This document shows, piece after piece, positions 12,678 through 23,459 of a DNA stretch of 64,000 bases. The notes beneath the pieces are model-generated. The model saw only the letters and a list, made by a program, of their open reading frames with translations, made no database searches and was not told where the DNA came from. This stretch comes from Nectonema munidae (lineage: Eukaryota > Nematomorpha > Nectonematoida > Nectonematidae): positions 1,149,001-1,213,000 of the forward strand of contig JAUIRK010000097.1 in assembly GCA_030549495.1 (NCBI GenBank), read 5' to 3'. Position 1 is the first letter of the stretch. Each line of letters begins with the position of its first letter. The translations under genes and the position numbers were made by a program.

Positions 12678-13001
12678 GTGGTTTTTAGAGTCCACACTCA
12701 AACGCTTGTGGATATGGATGTGGATTTCATTCGCCGTAATCTTATACTTTCCAACAAGGACTCCTGCAGGAAGATTGCTATTCTGAATGAAGAAATAGAA
12801 GAAACGCGTAACGAAAATTGGATATATTATGAAGTATTTTTAGGAACGTACCAAGGAGTCAGAGAAGGAATTAGTTGTAAGCTTGGAAACAACAGCATTC
12901 GGCTCTTCACAAGTGGTGAGGAACAAAACATGAAGAGAGTCTGGGAGAAATCGAATATATCGATAATACTCTGCTATGTTCCATCTGGTATAAAAAGATG
13001 A
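12678..13001 (+). CDS. Uncharacterised open frame, 107 codons
   Basis: An open frame with coding-like composition (rich in E, N, R, with IYYEVFLGTYQGVREG) on the strand opposite FBXO9 and inside its intron region. I recognise no domain. It may be an exon of a mobile element or chance. Confidence 0.2.
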   Translation: MVFRVHTQTLVDMDVDFIRRNLILSNKDSCRKIAILNEEIEETRNENWIYYEVFLGTYQGVREGISCKLGNNSIRLFTSGEEQNMKRVWEKSNISIILCYVPSGIKR

Positions 13002-13813
13002 ATCAAGACTAGGCTCGCCTTCGCGATAATAAATAGTCTTGCTGACATAACAACCTATTATAAGAAATCGTGGTATTTTAATAAAGTTTTGAATTTGCAG
13101 AAAGAAAGAATTCTAAACAATATTATTTAATTGATCAAAAATCCGACGTCTATCATTGAAATGAGTTAAAAATATAACATTTCGTTGGAGAAAAATTAAT
13201 AGGACCTCGTTTATCCGACACTGTTGGTTTCACGTGCATTTTTTTCGGATTGTGAAATTGTTGGATTAACGAATCGTCAATTTAAGTTTAAAGTTTCAAA
13301 TAATAATCAATAGTTTAGGCTATAATGTTTTTTAGTTATCAAATACAGTAAATGTGAGATGCTATGAAAAGACATAAATTAATTCATTGTAAAATATCAG
13401 ATGCTAATTTACAATATTTATGCCATATCTAAAAAATCTATAATTGATTTTCGCTGCTTGTTTGCTAATGATGTCAGTAGTAAATATGTGAGTAAGTATA
13501 TGCTCTTGTAGTGACGAACATGTGACTGAGAGTCGCACGTGATAAACTGCATAGCTGTGAAAAATCATGGCCTAGCTACATTGGCTGCTCCGTGAAGGGT
13601 GTGGTTTCTTCATCATTACTCTGAAGTGTCATTATCTTCTCTGTAGTGGGTGCTGTCAGAGAGATGATTTCTTGCTCTGCCAAATTTTCTCCTCTCTCAA
13701 TAGCTATGTTGATATTTGTTTCAATAACTGTTCAGTCAAAGCGGGTGTCCCATAAAAAATACAATCCCATGATTGATTTGTCGGTGAGGCAGGTGTTTGT
13801 AGGCAGGTAGTAC

Positions 13814-13935
13814 TTTTGCACTTTGAGAAGTCACCCCGGTTAACTTTTGGAGCTCTAAGCCACTAGTCTTGCTACACACATCAAACTGACGGGCAAGGTT
13901 CTCAACTAGCCGGCTAAATACTGTTAGCGACTTGC
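13814..13935. repeat. Dispersed repeat R2, copy 2, inside the pogo element
   Basis: Matches 11757-11905 from TTTTGCACTT through TTGGAGCTCTAAGCCACTAG and CTAGCCGGCTAAAT, with an internal deletion relative to copy 1. The GC-richer stretch 13936-14130 that follows may belong to the same insertion. Confidence 0.6.
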
Positions 13936-15470
13936 AGGGTTCGATCTATTTAGGTAGAGGCTATGCCGCAGCCGAAGAGTGTGATTGGCCCCAAAAAGGG
14001 AATCCGACCGCACAACCTTTGCTCCATACATTTTCATGACTGACATCATGAACACTTTTGCTGGAGACGTGGCTGCAAGAAATAGCTGAAGACGTCGGTG
14101 AAGACAACTGGTCGACCCTGGATACTGGGATGAAGACCAGAGGCTCCCATGTTAAAATTGACAATGAAGTTGAGATGATGATTGGTTTGTCGAACTAACA
14201 AAATATACAAACAGGTGTGACAGTATTTGGTTTGCTGAAAACAATATCGGTATGGGAGTGTGAATGTCAGCATAAGGGATGAGAAAAAATAGGGAAAAGT
14301 GGATACGGTCAATATTAAGTAATAAAAATGATTGTTTTAAATAATTTTTAAACTAGTTTTGTAGTCATACATAATTCGATTCTTATTTAGTACTATTGAA
14401 GAGAATAATTTTGCATAGCTGGACAGATGGTAATTATAGTAACGATAGGGAATCAATTCATCATCTTCATGGCTGTTTCCTTGTGTTGACGAGTGTATAG
14501 GAAATGTCTTTTATAATAGAATCATATGTGAGAGGAACGGTAGTAAATAAATTGGTGTTAACTTCAACGTATTTTCCTGTCAGATTATGTTCGTAGTTCC
14601 ACTTTAGATGCCTTTTCTAGCACAAATAGTATGTTTTCACTGACACTATTTGTATATGCACTTGTGTGTCCTTCTATAGATTGTACGAAACCAGTATGTT
14701 TAAAACAATTTTGAATAGTTCCACTGGTACAAAGCTTAACGGTACGTTATCTAATACAAGAACAAGATGTCGCTTTTGGGATCGAAAATGGTTATCTAGC
14801 CTTTCCAACGATGAAGGAAATATTCCACCATCCATCCTATTAGCTTTATATTCTGCTGGCAAAGTTTGGACAAGTTTAAAACAACGGGGTTTCAAAATTT
14901 GCCAATTACCAGTAAAGAAAGTTTAGCCTTACTTGTCATGTTTGCCCCTACAAATATAGTTAGTCTTTCTTTTGATAATTTCCTGCCATTGCATTCCTCT
15001 CATTTTAGCATGAATGATAAAAGGGGTAATAATTTAAAAAGCAAATCTGTTTCGTCAAGATTATAAACATCCTCAGATGGATGATAGTTATTCAAAATCA
15101 AAATCACATTTTTTTCGAACTTCACCAGAAATTGTCGGAAAAGTGATACCATGCCGTTTTATAAACCTGTCAAGCCAACCCTCACTACATTTAAATTCCT
15201 AATGATATAAATCAAAGGCAAATTTTTGGCCTTTAGCAAAAAGTACAGGTCCTGAAAAAGGAATATTTGGGATCTAGCATTTTTGAACTAAAAAAGAACC
15301 TCTTCAACATCGAGGTAAAGACTCTTTCTTATTCTTTTACGCTTCGTTACACTTTTCTCGTAAGAATTGTAAGAGTTTCTAGTGTAGAGGTATTTAAATC
15401 ATCAGCTATTGCTGATTTTGAATTACATTTAGTCGAACAGCAATAATAGCACGATACTTTGTGCCAATAT

Positions 15471-15607
15471 TGGGCGTGAGTAAAGTTGGCTGGGTTTCGA
15501 TAACTTAAGGTCGTGGGTTCGATCCCGCAGCAAGCCTACTTTCTCATAGTTCGATACAAGCGGCGCAATTGTGCCTTCTCGATGAAAACACCTCACGGTA
15601 CCTTTAC
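15471..15607 (+). mobile_element. tRNA-derived SINE (family S1), complete copy with target duplication
   Basis: 137 bp with a tRNA-like head: an A-box-like GTGAGTAAAGTTGG and a B box GGTTCGATCCC about 40 bp apart, then a non-tRNA body with CATAGTTCGATACAAGCGGC and CTTCTCGATGAAAAC. It is flanked by a perfect 14-bp direct repeat, CTTTGTGCCAATAT, at 15457-15470 and 15608-15621. Related copies lie at 26759-26888 and about 54255-54403. There is no poly(A) tail. It sits within the pogo element, upstream of its transposase. Confidence 0.85.
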
Positions 15608-16419
15608 CTTTGTGCCAATATAAAAATCAAGTACCTCCGTATGAACAATTTATAAAAGGAGAAAAAATTGAGCAGTCAGGAATGAAAAATAAAGAGTATC
15701 ATTTATTTAAATAAAATGTGTCTTTTTATCTATGCTGGTGTATTAGTACAAAAGGGTTATCGCTTTTATAATAAAAGTATATTCATTTCCACCATCTCAT
15801 GCTCCCTTACAAGTTGACACTAAAGATTGATTAACTGCATAACATCAACGCAAAATTATATTCATATTCTAAGCAGAATATTAGATAAAAAAAGAATATG
15901 GAACATATGATTTATTGCTTTATTTTTGCAATAAATATTTCTTCTATTGTACGCAAGCGTAAACAAAAGTATGAGAAACAAATGATTTCATTGCTTTTAT
16001 GTTATCAAGATAAGCTCTTTTTGTACACGTAAACCATATGCTTCTTCACAATTTTATCCTTTGTACAGGGAACATTTATTAGTAAAGATTTCGCTATATA
16101 AAATGTCTAATTTACGAGTTAATTTTGTACAAGAGATTGGGAATGGACAAATTGGTGCATATCATTGAAGTGTTCATATTAAACGAGTTTGCAATAACGC
16201 GATTTTACTGTATATACTAAAACTTATTTATAAAATTTATCTACTATCGACTAAAATCTTGCATTTTCGTATACAATTTAGTCTTACAAGTGAAAACTGC
16301 TTCCATGTCCTTCATCGGTTTGTGGGATTTGCTAGACTACTGGTATATATCTTTTGAAAATGACCTGAAAATAAGAGATGAGGAGTATTTAGATAATATA
16401 GACGAAAGTTGCTATCAAT

Positions 16420-18778
16420 CTTCAAATCAGGCCAAAAACTTTCACAAATACTTTTCCAAATGTCTGAATTATGTGTCAGCACGAATGCTCTCTTGCAAGT
16501 CTTGAAAGATTGGGAAAAAATAGAGGTGCAATATTTTATTAAAGGTAAAAATGAAGCATACCGAAGAAAAGGAGATGAGAGAGAAGACATCCAAACGGAT
16601 GGAAACAACAAACGTCAAGATGTTGAGTAGTATTTTATATGGAAGATTTAAAATGTCAACGGATATATTTTCATCATCATCATAAACAATACCGACATCT
16701 CCAAACTCATATTGTTTGAGAGTTAATTTCTGAAAAAAATCCTTGCCTATTTCTTCACAGTTGAAATGTTTTGATCTTAATGAAAGTTATAACACAAAGA
16801 TATAAGTATATCGAAAACGTTGAATAAATCTTTTAACAAAATACTAGCAATAATATTTCGGTCACTATGACCTTCTTCAGATGTATATGACATAAAATGA
16901 AAGCGTGGAGTGTCTTGCTTGCTGAGTGTTGAGAGGGATTATTGGTGCTGATCGTAAAGAGATTACTTTAGGTTAATCACATATATAGTATGTATATTTA
17001 CAGTGTTATAATGAAGATGTCTTGATAAATTGGTGTGAATGATATTAACTTTAGGTTCATGACACATAGTATATATATTTACAGTGTTATAATGAAGATA
17101 TCTTGATAAATTTGTGTGAATGTTCAAGTACATATGTATGAGCAATTTACTCGCCTTTTACGAGATACAGCTATCACAATAGTCCTATTCTTACTCCCGG
17201 AAACTATACGGAGGGTGTGGTAGAACAACTGTGAATGTTTATAGATATATGATCAAGGTGAAAATGTATGAAAAGTCTTTAGGATGGTTCTCTTAAAGAA
17301 AATTGTCGGTTTATAATGGGGTTTTTGTCTTTAATTAAAATTTGCTCTTTTAATATTCGTTCATTGTCACTTTTACATTGAACTAAGATGCTAAGTTTGT
17401 TCTCAGTGTGAAAACTTTTTCTTTATGATGACTGTAAAAATGTAAGCCTAAGGGGTTTCAGGTTTGAAATTTTTAATATCACTTATGTGTTCACGTAATC
17501 TAAATATAATTGGCCTATATGTTTCACCTATATAAATAGCTCCACATATATTACAATCTATCTCATAAATCACATTCCTTATATTGCAGTTTTTATTTTT
17601 TATAATTTTACATTTAGCATCACATCTATGTGTATTCGGTTCCAATATTTTAGGTTTTAAATAGTTTAAAACTGTTTTGCTTTTTGTATTAATTAGTCTT
17701 ACGGGTATTTTATGTTTTGTATATTCCTTCCTTATAAACCTGTTTACTTTCTCACTGACAAAAGGTACTTTCACAATCATGGGATTTTTGATTTTGTTAT
17801 TATTATAGAACAAATATCGTATGTCTTCTATTGGCTCGCGAATTAACATTTTATCTTTAAACTCATTCATTGTATTATTGATGAATAACATAGGAAAATC
17901 ATTTTCTATATATTTGTTTTTTATATTGATAACTTCTGATTCAAACATGTAGTTATTACAAATAGATTTTGCTCGATGCAATTCATTCTTAATTAAATTT
18001 GATTTGCATTTCAATTAATGTGCGGATTTAAAATGGATTGTAATGTTTTTATCTGTACCTTTCCGGAAGACCGAGCTGTACATAATGTCATTTTCCATCT
18101 TGAAGAGGATGTCAAGAAAAGCAAGTTGGTTGTTGTGACTCTTTTCATACGTAAATTTTATATTTTTATCAAGTGAATTCAAATAGATGGCAAATGATTC
18201 AATATTTCTATTTTTGTGAAATAATGTAATACAATCATCTATATACTTTCATTTTACGTCATATATATCTGAAGAAGGTCATAGTGACCGAAATATTATT
18301 GCTAGTATTTTGTTAAATAAAAGATTTATTCAACGTTTTCAATTTATTTTCTTTACAACTTTTATTTATGAAGACTCAGCGCCATTTTATCTATATAAGT
18401 ATATCATTTCAATTTACTTTTCATCAGAAGTTGACAATTCTTGGGTAGGATTTTCTTTCGAAATCTGATTTCGTATGTGAATATCAATGTCAGGAATGAG
18501 TTTAATGGCAAGACGATAGAGTCTAACCGCCTCTCGCATATCACCCTTGTTTTCATAACGCATGGCTTGAGTATAAAAGTCCAACGCCTTGAAAATCATT
18601 ATCACTAAAGCTTAGGTTTACCCGTGGAATAAGCGAATTACCTTGTTTAAGGATTTTTCTTCTAGTTCCTTACTTCTCTCTGCATGGGGAAGAACACCAA
18701 ATGAGGAATTTTCCTTTTCCATTTCAAGAAGGCATTGCTTTTCAAAAATCTCTACAGATTCATCTTCTTTTTCCACAA
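16420..18778 (-). CDS. FBXO9: FBXO9-like F-box protein, N-terminal half
   Basis: Four exons: 18778-18642, 18587-18418, 16775-16562 and 16500 to about 16420, with phases agreeing (0, 2, 0) across introns of 54 bp, 1.64 kb and 61 bp. The second has a TPR-like block, ALDFYTQAMRYENKGDMREA then YRLAIKLIPDID; human FBXO9 has [20 protein letters not shown] and YRRAMQLVPDIE. The third carries the F-box, NLPYKILLNILTFVVSIRLD, continued in the fourth by HNSDIWKSICESFW (human DPEIWRLACLKVW). FBXO9 is a substrate receptor of an SCF ubiquitin ligase. The N-terminal exon was not found beyond 18778. After PDLK at 16420 the frame runs on to a stop at 16312 without FBXO9 similarity. The 1.64-kb intron is long only because a Penelope-like element landed in it. 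Confidence 0.85.
16813..16903 (-). repeat. Penelope terminal repeat, 3' copy, with hammerhead-like motif
   Basis: Inverted copy of 18246-18340 with one 4-bp indel. On the minus strand it holds CTGAAGA, a 5-bp hairpin GGTCA-TAG-TGACC, and GAAA (16880 to 16856). This resembles the conserved hammerhead ribozyme core reported in Penelope-like terminal repeats. It lies downstream of the ORF in sense orientation. Confidence 0.6.
16965..17124. repeat. Tandem duplication in the Penelope 3' region
   Basis: Two adjacent copies of about 80 bp, each beginning ACTTTAGGTT and containing TTTACAGTGTTATAATGAAG and CTTGATAAATT.GTGTGAATG. They lie downstream of the element's ORF. Confidence 0.8.
17448..18014 (-). 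CDS. Penelope-like element ORF, GIY-YIG endonuclease part
   Basis: A 188-codon open frame. Its C-terminal third is the GIY-YIG nuclease: YEIDCNICGAIYIGET followed by R...RLREH. A conserved cysteine/histidine cluster (HRCDAKCKI, then CNI...DCNIC) precedes it, as in canonical Penelope/Poseidon proteins. The RT end (YIDDCITLFHKN) lies just upstream on the same strand. Confidence 0.9.
   Translation of the reverse strand: MKCKSNLIKNELHRAKSICNNYMFESEVINIKNKYIENDFPMLFINNTMNEFKDKMLIREPIEDIRYLFYNNNKIKNPMIVKVPFVSEKVNRFIRKEYTKHKIPVRLINTKSKTVLNYLKPKILEPNTHRCDAKCKIIKNKNCNIRNVIYEIDCNICGAIYIGETYRPIIFRLREHISDIKNFKPETP
18246..18340 (+). repeat. Penelope terminal repeat, 5' inverted copy
   Basis: Matches the reverse complement of 16813-16903. 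The hammerhead-like CTGAAGA...GAAA motif is on the plus strand at 18269-18292. Confidence 0.6.
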
Positions 18779-18789
18779 CTATAAATATA

Positions 18790-20350
18790 AAAGTGATGAA
18801 TATAAATATATCTTATATTGTTTTACATGGATTGGACAGGATACCAATTTACAGACTGATGAGCTTCCACATAATCGATTACAAAAAACTTTATAAAACT
18901 TGCCACAATAAAATCCTGGAGCACAAAAAATTGTTTTAAATATATTTTACATGATAAAAATTTTACCACTATATTCGACATTGATCAGATGATCTGGTTT
19001 TTAACGAGCCTGTTAAACTACTTATTTTCAAAATAAAGAACACTCAATGTTTACTGCTTAAAATTTTTTCAAATTTCTTGTTGAGATAGTCTTTTTCTTC
19101 TTCTATATTGTTATATAAGGTAAAGTTTGATTTTATATATAGGCGCATTTTTATAGCAAATATGTAATAAAGTATTTAAATTTGTGAGATGCAAAATTTT
19201 CAAAAAAAAAAGATAGTAATTGAAATACATGTAGGAAATATCAGCAAGTTAACATCATATGAAAAAAATATGATGAACCTTGTTCCGTCAAAATTATTTA
19301 GAAACTACAAATATAGTTAAAGAGAGCATTTGTGAACTTTGTATTATGCATCCATCATATATGATAGCAAATATTCAGTTATCTGATATTTAGGGGAAGG
19401 ATAGATAGTAGCGACGTACCGACCCTAATTACTTCATAAAATGTCGATGCTGATGCTTAGACAATTTTTTTAATAATGTATTGTACTTAATTTCAAGATT
19501 TTATTTTGTCTCAGATAAGCTTACTGAATGAATGTCTGATTTTTCAAAACAGAAGGTAAATAATTTTAAATCAAGAAGAATCATTATCAGAATCAGACAT
19601 TTTGGACTTGTCTTTTACAGATACGTTTTCTATCCAATTTTACATAGAAATCTTAACAAACTTAATACTGATTATTCGATTTTTAATTTCAATTTTTTTT
19701 TGTCTCTGATAAACTTTTTGAATATCTGATTTTTCAAAACATAAAGTAAATAATTTTAAATTAAGAAGAATCATAAAATCTTTTTGGGGGAATTATAAGG
19801 ATTGAAAAAAGGTAAATAAAATTTAAAGAATGTGATGAAAAATCGAATACTTGAAATAGGTTTCGGTGTTACATTTTTTCTTTTGATGGTTGGAGAAAGA
19901 GTAAAGTTGAGGCTTTGAGAAATAAATTTATTTCCCAAAAATTTTTGAAACTAATTTACACTTCTTTAAAAGCTAAATATCAAGTGATAAACACAAGTAG
20001 AAGTGTGCGTTTAATTTTTTAGGATGAAGTTGATTTATTTTCAAATAGGTGAACTCTTTAGAAAAATTAAAAATGAAAGTTGTCAGGCTTTTAAATTTCA
20101 AATTAATACTTATAAGTCTAAAAGGATTCTAGACATTAAATTTAACAGTGGTTTCAAGCCAACGGTTGATAGCTCGCGTATACTATAAATTTTATATTGC
20201 ATTAACTATTTAAATCAATAATATATTTTTCAGCATACAAATTAAATGATTGGATACATTTTCGTTTGCTAGTAAGTATCAACTCATTTTAATGATGTTA
20301 TACGTAAAAATAGTAAAAACGCAAGGTAATAAAAGACTCCTAAAAGAAGG
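18790..20350. other. No gene recognised
   Basis: The FBXO9 promoter and N-terminal exon should lie in or beyond this stretch. A short minus-strand open frame near 19060-19120 (acidic and lysine-rich) could be an exon but has no match I know. A direct repeat of about 60 bp (19532-19590 and 19709-19770, sharing TCTGATTTTTCAAAACA and TAAATAATTTTAAAT) is visible. Otherwise AT-rich and featureless. Confidence 0.4.
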
Positions 20351-20359
20351 AAATACAAT

Positions 20360-20640
20360 TTATCTTACTTGACATTGGGAATCGCGATTCAAGATTGTCA
20401 TTGCAGATAACAAAGAAAAGCCGGTGTGTTTGATTTGTAAAAAGTTTCGCCTGTAGATACTATGTAATGAGGAAAACTGAACACACACTTCAAAACTATA
20501 CACGCCGAATACCTTATAAGCGAAACTTTTAATATAATTAACAGTATATGAAAAAAAACTTGAAGCGAATTGAAACAAAATTTTAAGACTGAAATCTTGG
20601 TTCAGTTTTGGTTGAATCAATAAATAAATAAAGCAGGGAT
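20360..20640 (+). mobile_element. hAT transposon N-terminal fragment (BED-like zinc finger)
   Basis: The plus strand reads VIADNKEKPVCLICKK, then a degraded helix with THTSKLYTPNTL, the usual start of ZBED5/GTF2IRD2-type hAT transposases (CLIC..., H...H). Several stops break it. 20640-21600 may hold further decayed parts that I cannot align. Confidence 0.55.
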
Positions 20641-21719
20641 GTATTTAGCTAGGAGGCTCGAGCTTTGTCCATTTTATTAAATATAAATATTCAATACAGT
20701 AATTTTTTTTTAGTTTTTATTAGCTACTATTCCTCAAAGATATGTATATGTCGCGCTAAAAATGACAATCTGATATGATCCTCACATTCACAGTTCTGGT
20801 ATAACTGTTGAATGAGTTTCTGAGCTTAATTTCTTCGTTAATGATTGAATACAAGATAACTTGGAAGGCGAGGTTCTTTTAAATTCGAACATCTTGGTAG
20901 GAAAACTAATTTGCAAAGAATTTTTTTATCTCAAGGTAAAGTTATTGCTTTAGATTACTTTATTTCGTCCTCCTCTTTAGCATACCAATACATTGGATAC
21001 GAGAGCTTAAACAAAGTAACGTTCAATGCTTTTTAAAGTCGTTGATTAATCTCCGAGGCTTGCAAGTTTTGAGTGAAATAAATTTATCTCAAGCTATACT
21101 CCCACTCTTTAAGAATGAGACAATGATGCCAGACTACATCAAAACACTATATAATTTGAATTCACTGTCATCAATTATGTCCAGCAACTATAACAGTTAT
21201 AAACGTTATAACAGTATTAAGATTTCACTAAAATTTTAGATTATCATAAAACATACGTGATTAATGTAGGTCATCACTCTAAGAAATTTCTAATGCGTGG
21301 GCCATATCACCGTTATTTGGGGTCCTGTACTAAATTAAAATTTATGCCTAGCGCTACCGAGAAGAGTATTCAAACTCTTAAAGACATTGTAACTATATCC
21401 TTCTGGCTCACCCAGATTAATCCTGAATTATCTTTTTACCAAAAGCTTTCAAAAACAATGTAGAAGGAGGAAACTCAAATTTCAATTGGGAAGCTAAAAG
21501 AATCAACCTGTGCGATCACCAAAGGATCCTTAGCTCATCGCATAAAGAATCCTAAAATTACAAAAAAATAAATAAAATGCAGTTTATTAATTTTAAAATA
21601 AATTTATTTATTTAATTGTCGATATTGAATAAAAGTAAAGCTCCATAATATGAAGATGGAGATTTTATGATCACAAAATAAACTAAGATTACTGGTTATA
21701 ACCGTAGATCCAATATAGG

Positions 21720-21895
21720 CATGTTAGCGTTTTTCAAACTGTCGGACCCGACCCTTCAGTGGGTCACGTGAAAAATAAAATGGGTTTGGATAAAAAAAAA
21801 ATGCTGAATAAATGAACCTAGTGAAGAGAGTATGTCTTATTACACCTAAGTATTATGGGTCGCAATGTAAACTGTGGTTCTGGTTATGAGTCAGT
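21720..21895. mobile_element. Probable short hAT-derived nonautonomous element
   Basis: The left part reads GTTTTTCAAACTGTCGGACC followed by CAGTGGGTCACGTG. The right part reads ATGGGTCGCAATGTAAACTG then TGGTTCTGG. This resembles the ends of Charlie-type hAT elements, whose two ends meet around a short AT-rich core. No clear target duplication seen. Confidence 0.4.
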
Positions 21896-22299
21896 GTAAC
21901 AAAAGAATGTCGAGATTATTAATTCTACGAACGAAAAATTTAAATACTTGTATTATCTGTTTAAACAAAATATTACTTTAATCAAAAAGAAAACACCTCG
22001 ATACTAAAAAAATGTTCTCAAATATTAGAACAAATAGAAAAAATATTTAAAAAAAATATTCATTATCATCCATTTAATATGGAATTGTGGACATGAACTA
22101 GACAAAAAAAATCAAAAAATTAACTAAATTTAGATATTAGTATATACAACTATACAAGTACATCATTAGAAACTTTTTTTATTTATTATTACAGTCTTAA
22201 TGAAAAAAAATGATATATTTCGAATAAAAAATAACTAAATTTAGAAATTGAATAAAGAAGAATAATGAAATATTCTCTAAAAAACCCCTTGAACCAGCT

Positions 22300-22900
22300 C
22301 TAACACTGAAAATCACACAATCTAACAAATTATCGAAAGCTCTTTACCGACAGGAAATATTAAGAAACTTCGAGACCCAAAACAATCCCCTATCCATTAA
22401 AAAACTAGATCTTCCCATTCCAGCACAATTTATTTTCAATTCAAAAACTTAGAACAGAAAAAACCGCCAAAACTTCACTTTTGAACAAAGGCCTTAACGC
22501 AATAGGCATACACCCTTTCAAACCTAAATTTATTCTACATGGCGCATCCATTGACATACCAGTAAGCAAAATCATAAAAATAATCGATGAGTAAAAGCCC
22601 CAAATAATTATCTTGGGCAAACTCAAACATCCCACTCAAATTTGGAAAACAGGACTGTACTCTTACACCATCACACTCGAACCAAGCAACAAGACCACTT
22701 ATCAATATTTAATCAGCCAATCCAAAATATTTTTGAATCACTAACACTCAATGTAATGAAACAAAAGTAAAACATTGTGAGAATTGCCTCAAACATGGCT
22801 ACACATTTTCAAATTGCCACGCCACTCAACCACACTGCGGTCACCGAGGACACACAACACTTTCTTGCACCTTACTACTCTAACTTAAATTTCGTATTTA
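22300..22900 (+). mobile_element. LINE ORF1-like fragment with zinc knuckle
   Basis: A C-rich strand with open stretches (LNAIGIHPFKPKFILHGAS, KHPTQIWKTGLYSYTITLEP) ending in CENCLKHGYTFSNC and then CGHRGHTTLSC, a CCHC zinc-knuckle pair as in gag-like ORF1 proteins of Jockey/I-type LINEs. Several stops; no ORF2 follows. A different retroelement's gag cannot be excluded. Confidence 0.55.
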
Positions 22901-23459
22901 CTTTAGTATCATCATGTTCTAAAAGCCTACTTTTTTGGCCTCTTTACTTTTAAACTTCTCTTACACATCCCATACCAAACAATTTTGCACTATCTGTCAA
23001 AAATCTCGTTATTAGGAAGAGAATTTCAAAATCTAACCTATTTTTGGTACGTCTAAAATCTCTGACTGCACGACCGATGTTCTAAGTTAATAAAGGTCAT
23101 GGCAGCAAATATCGTTATTACAGTCAAAGCTTTAAGAAGAATAGTCTATAGCAGCATTTACAGTTCCATTAAACTCTTAACACACAAATCTATTTTGGAT
23201 GGCGTTATAAGCGACACACTGTATGAGGTGCTTCTTTCTAACCTTAAAGTATAAATTAGAAATTTTTAATTTAATTTTTTTGTAAATTAAAAAATAATTT
23301 TTTTAGTTCGCATTAGAGTACTCAGATTAGCAATATAGAATGACTGTGACGAACCCTAAAAAAGACTTCTCTAATATAAAAATTGTAAAAGCTAGTCTTT
23401 TTCATTTATAGAAGAAGTATTGCTGTGGTAAAGATGGGATGAGTCAATAAATTTTTACT

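Larger units (their letters stand above)
13195..16215 (-). mobile_element. pogo/Tigger-type DNA transposon, decayed
   Basis: Minus-strand transposase in order: CENP-B-like helix-turn-helix with SGPVLFAKGQKFAFDLYH and FKCSEGWLDRFIKRHGI (about 15290-15120), DDE block YNLDETDLLFKLLP (about 15060), KSKERLTIF-like and LLVIGK, then KPRCFK...AEYKANR and LVLVLDN (about 14895-14750), and an acidic tail with SNDEETTPFTEQPM (about 13590). At least one frameshift follows LLVIGK, and stops interrupt the HTH and DDE parts. The right edge reads TACAGTAAAATCGCG into the element; the left edge has CCTCGTTTATCCG, typical of Tigger ends. An inserted SINE (15471-15607) and repeat R2 (13814-13935) lie within it. 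It occupies an FBXO9 intron. Confidence 0.8.
16813..18392 (-). mobile_element. Penelope-like retroelement, 5'-truncated, with target duplication
   Basis: The minus-strand coding part covers the end of a reverse transcriptase with the catalytic YIDD (about 18250), then a linker, then a GIY-YIG endonuclease (VIYEIDCNICGAIYIGETYR, near 17540, followed by FRLREH). This combination defines Penelope-like elements. The insertion is bounded by a 13-bp direct repeat, ATATAAGTATATC, at 16800-16812 and 18393-18405. Related sequences of 91 and 95 bp lie in opposite orientation at its two ends. It is broken and most of the RT is absent. It lies in an FBXO9 intron, in the gene's orientation. Confidence 0.92.

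Noticed and set aside
15471-15607. A genuine tRNA gene
   Set aside because: A- and B-box-like sequences are present, but the cloverleaf is not complete. The sequence continues into a non-tRNA body, is flanked by a target duplication and recurs twice, so it is a SINE.
16290-16630. Two plus-strand open frames
   Set aside because: They are antisense shadows of the FBXO9 F-box exons on the minus strand.
17448-18014. Host GIY-YIG nuclease gene
   Set aside because: Reverse-transcriptase sequence with YIDD lies immediately upstream, and inverted terminal repeats and a target duplication enclose it; it is a Penelope-like element.
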